Of a DNA stretch of 64,000 bases, positions 63,776-64,000 are shown one piece after another. The translations under genes were made by a program, and so were the position numbers. The stretch is from contig UZAN01039464.1 in assembly GCA_900618425.1 (NCBI GenBank), positions 16,085 through 80,084 of the forward strand, in the 5' to 3' direction. This DNA comes from Echinostoma caproni. Taxonomy: Eukaryota > Platyhelminthes > Trematoda > Plagiorchiida > Echinostomatidae. Under the pieces are notes generated by a model. The model did no database searches and was not told where the DNA came from. It saw nothing but the letters and a program-made list of their open reading frames with translations. Position 1 is the first letter of the stretch. The number at the start of each line of letters is the position of its first letter.

Positions 63776-64000
63776 TGTTGGTTATCACAAACATTTCCAT
63801 CGCATTTAAGATGTACAGTAGTTTGGAAGCCGTCGTTCTCATGAATAGATTGACAAGAGGACAAAATAAGGGTGTGGGATGTCTTATCCAGTACCCCCAC
63901 CCACGGTGAGGTATAGCCGATGTCACGTTCTGTGATTAGGTAATATCCACTGACAATAAGGTAAAATGGCTATAGATTTCAACGTACCATGACGAATGTA
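63776..64000. other. Unassigned window end
   Basis: Overlapping minus-strand frames (63679-63926) partly run through the repeat; no gene recognised. Confidence 0.5.

Overview
This window reads as non-coding, repeat-bearing DNA from a flatworm, most likely a trematode. I judged that from three things: (i) tRNA-derived short repeats that end in a hammerhead ribozyme fold like the Schistosoma SM-alpha family; (ii) a Penelope-like retroelement with a GIY-YIG endonuclease; (iii) AT-rich sequence in which open frames are short and scattered over all six frames. No prokaryotic gene layout, operon, rRNA or CRISPR is present. No complete host protein gene could be recognised. The window is probably intergenic or intronic. 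Two single ambiguous bases (24990, 56811) occur. All family assignments come from reading motifs by eye; no database search was run.

Layout. 1-2.26 kb: nothing recognised. 2.27-2.42 kb: minus-strand tRNA-derived repeat with a hammerhead whose core is intact. 2.45-2.56 kb: a second, plus-strand repeat. About 2.84-4.85 kb: decayed Penelope-like element (reverse transcriptase then GIY-YIG), followed by a pyrimidine-rich 3' stretch to about 5.23 kb. 10.24-11.55 kb: decayed CR1-like LINE reverse transcriptase on the minus strand. 22.4, 31.0 and 42.4 kb: three copies of one tRNA-derived SINE with a shared 3' tail ending in AATAAA. 23.6 and 63.6 kb: more copies of the plus-strand repeat, the last carrying a hammerhead. 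30.7 kb: a small fragment resembling the start of a LINE endonuclease. 33.9, 41.0, 44.8 and 59.5 kb: further tRNA-like plus hammerhead relics in graded states of decay. 34.5 and 45.7 kb: weak exon candidates.

How the parts relate. The hammerhead repeats are the most informative content. Their shared plan is an RNA polymerase III B box, a gap of roughly 20-40 bases, then a type I hammerhead with a two-base-pair stem III. One copy keeps the whole catalytic core. Two others have lost the same catalytic guanine (G12) by the same G-to-A change. The LINE and Penelope copies are dead (stops, frameshifts, lost catalytic residues), so they cannot mobilise anything themselves, but related active copies elsewhere are plausible sources of the machinery that spread the SINEs.
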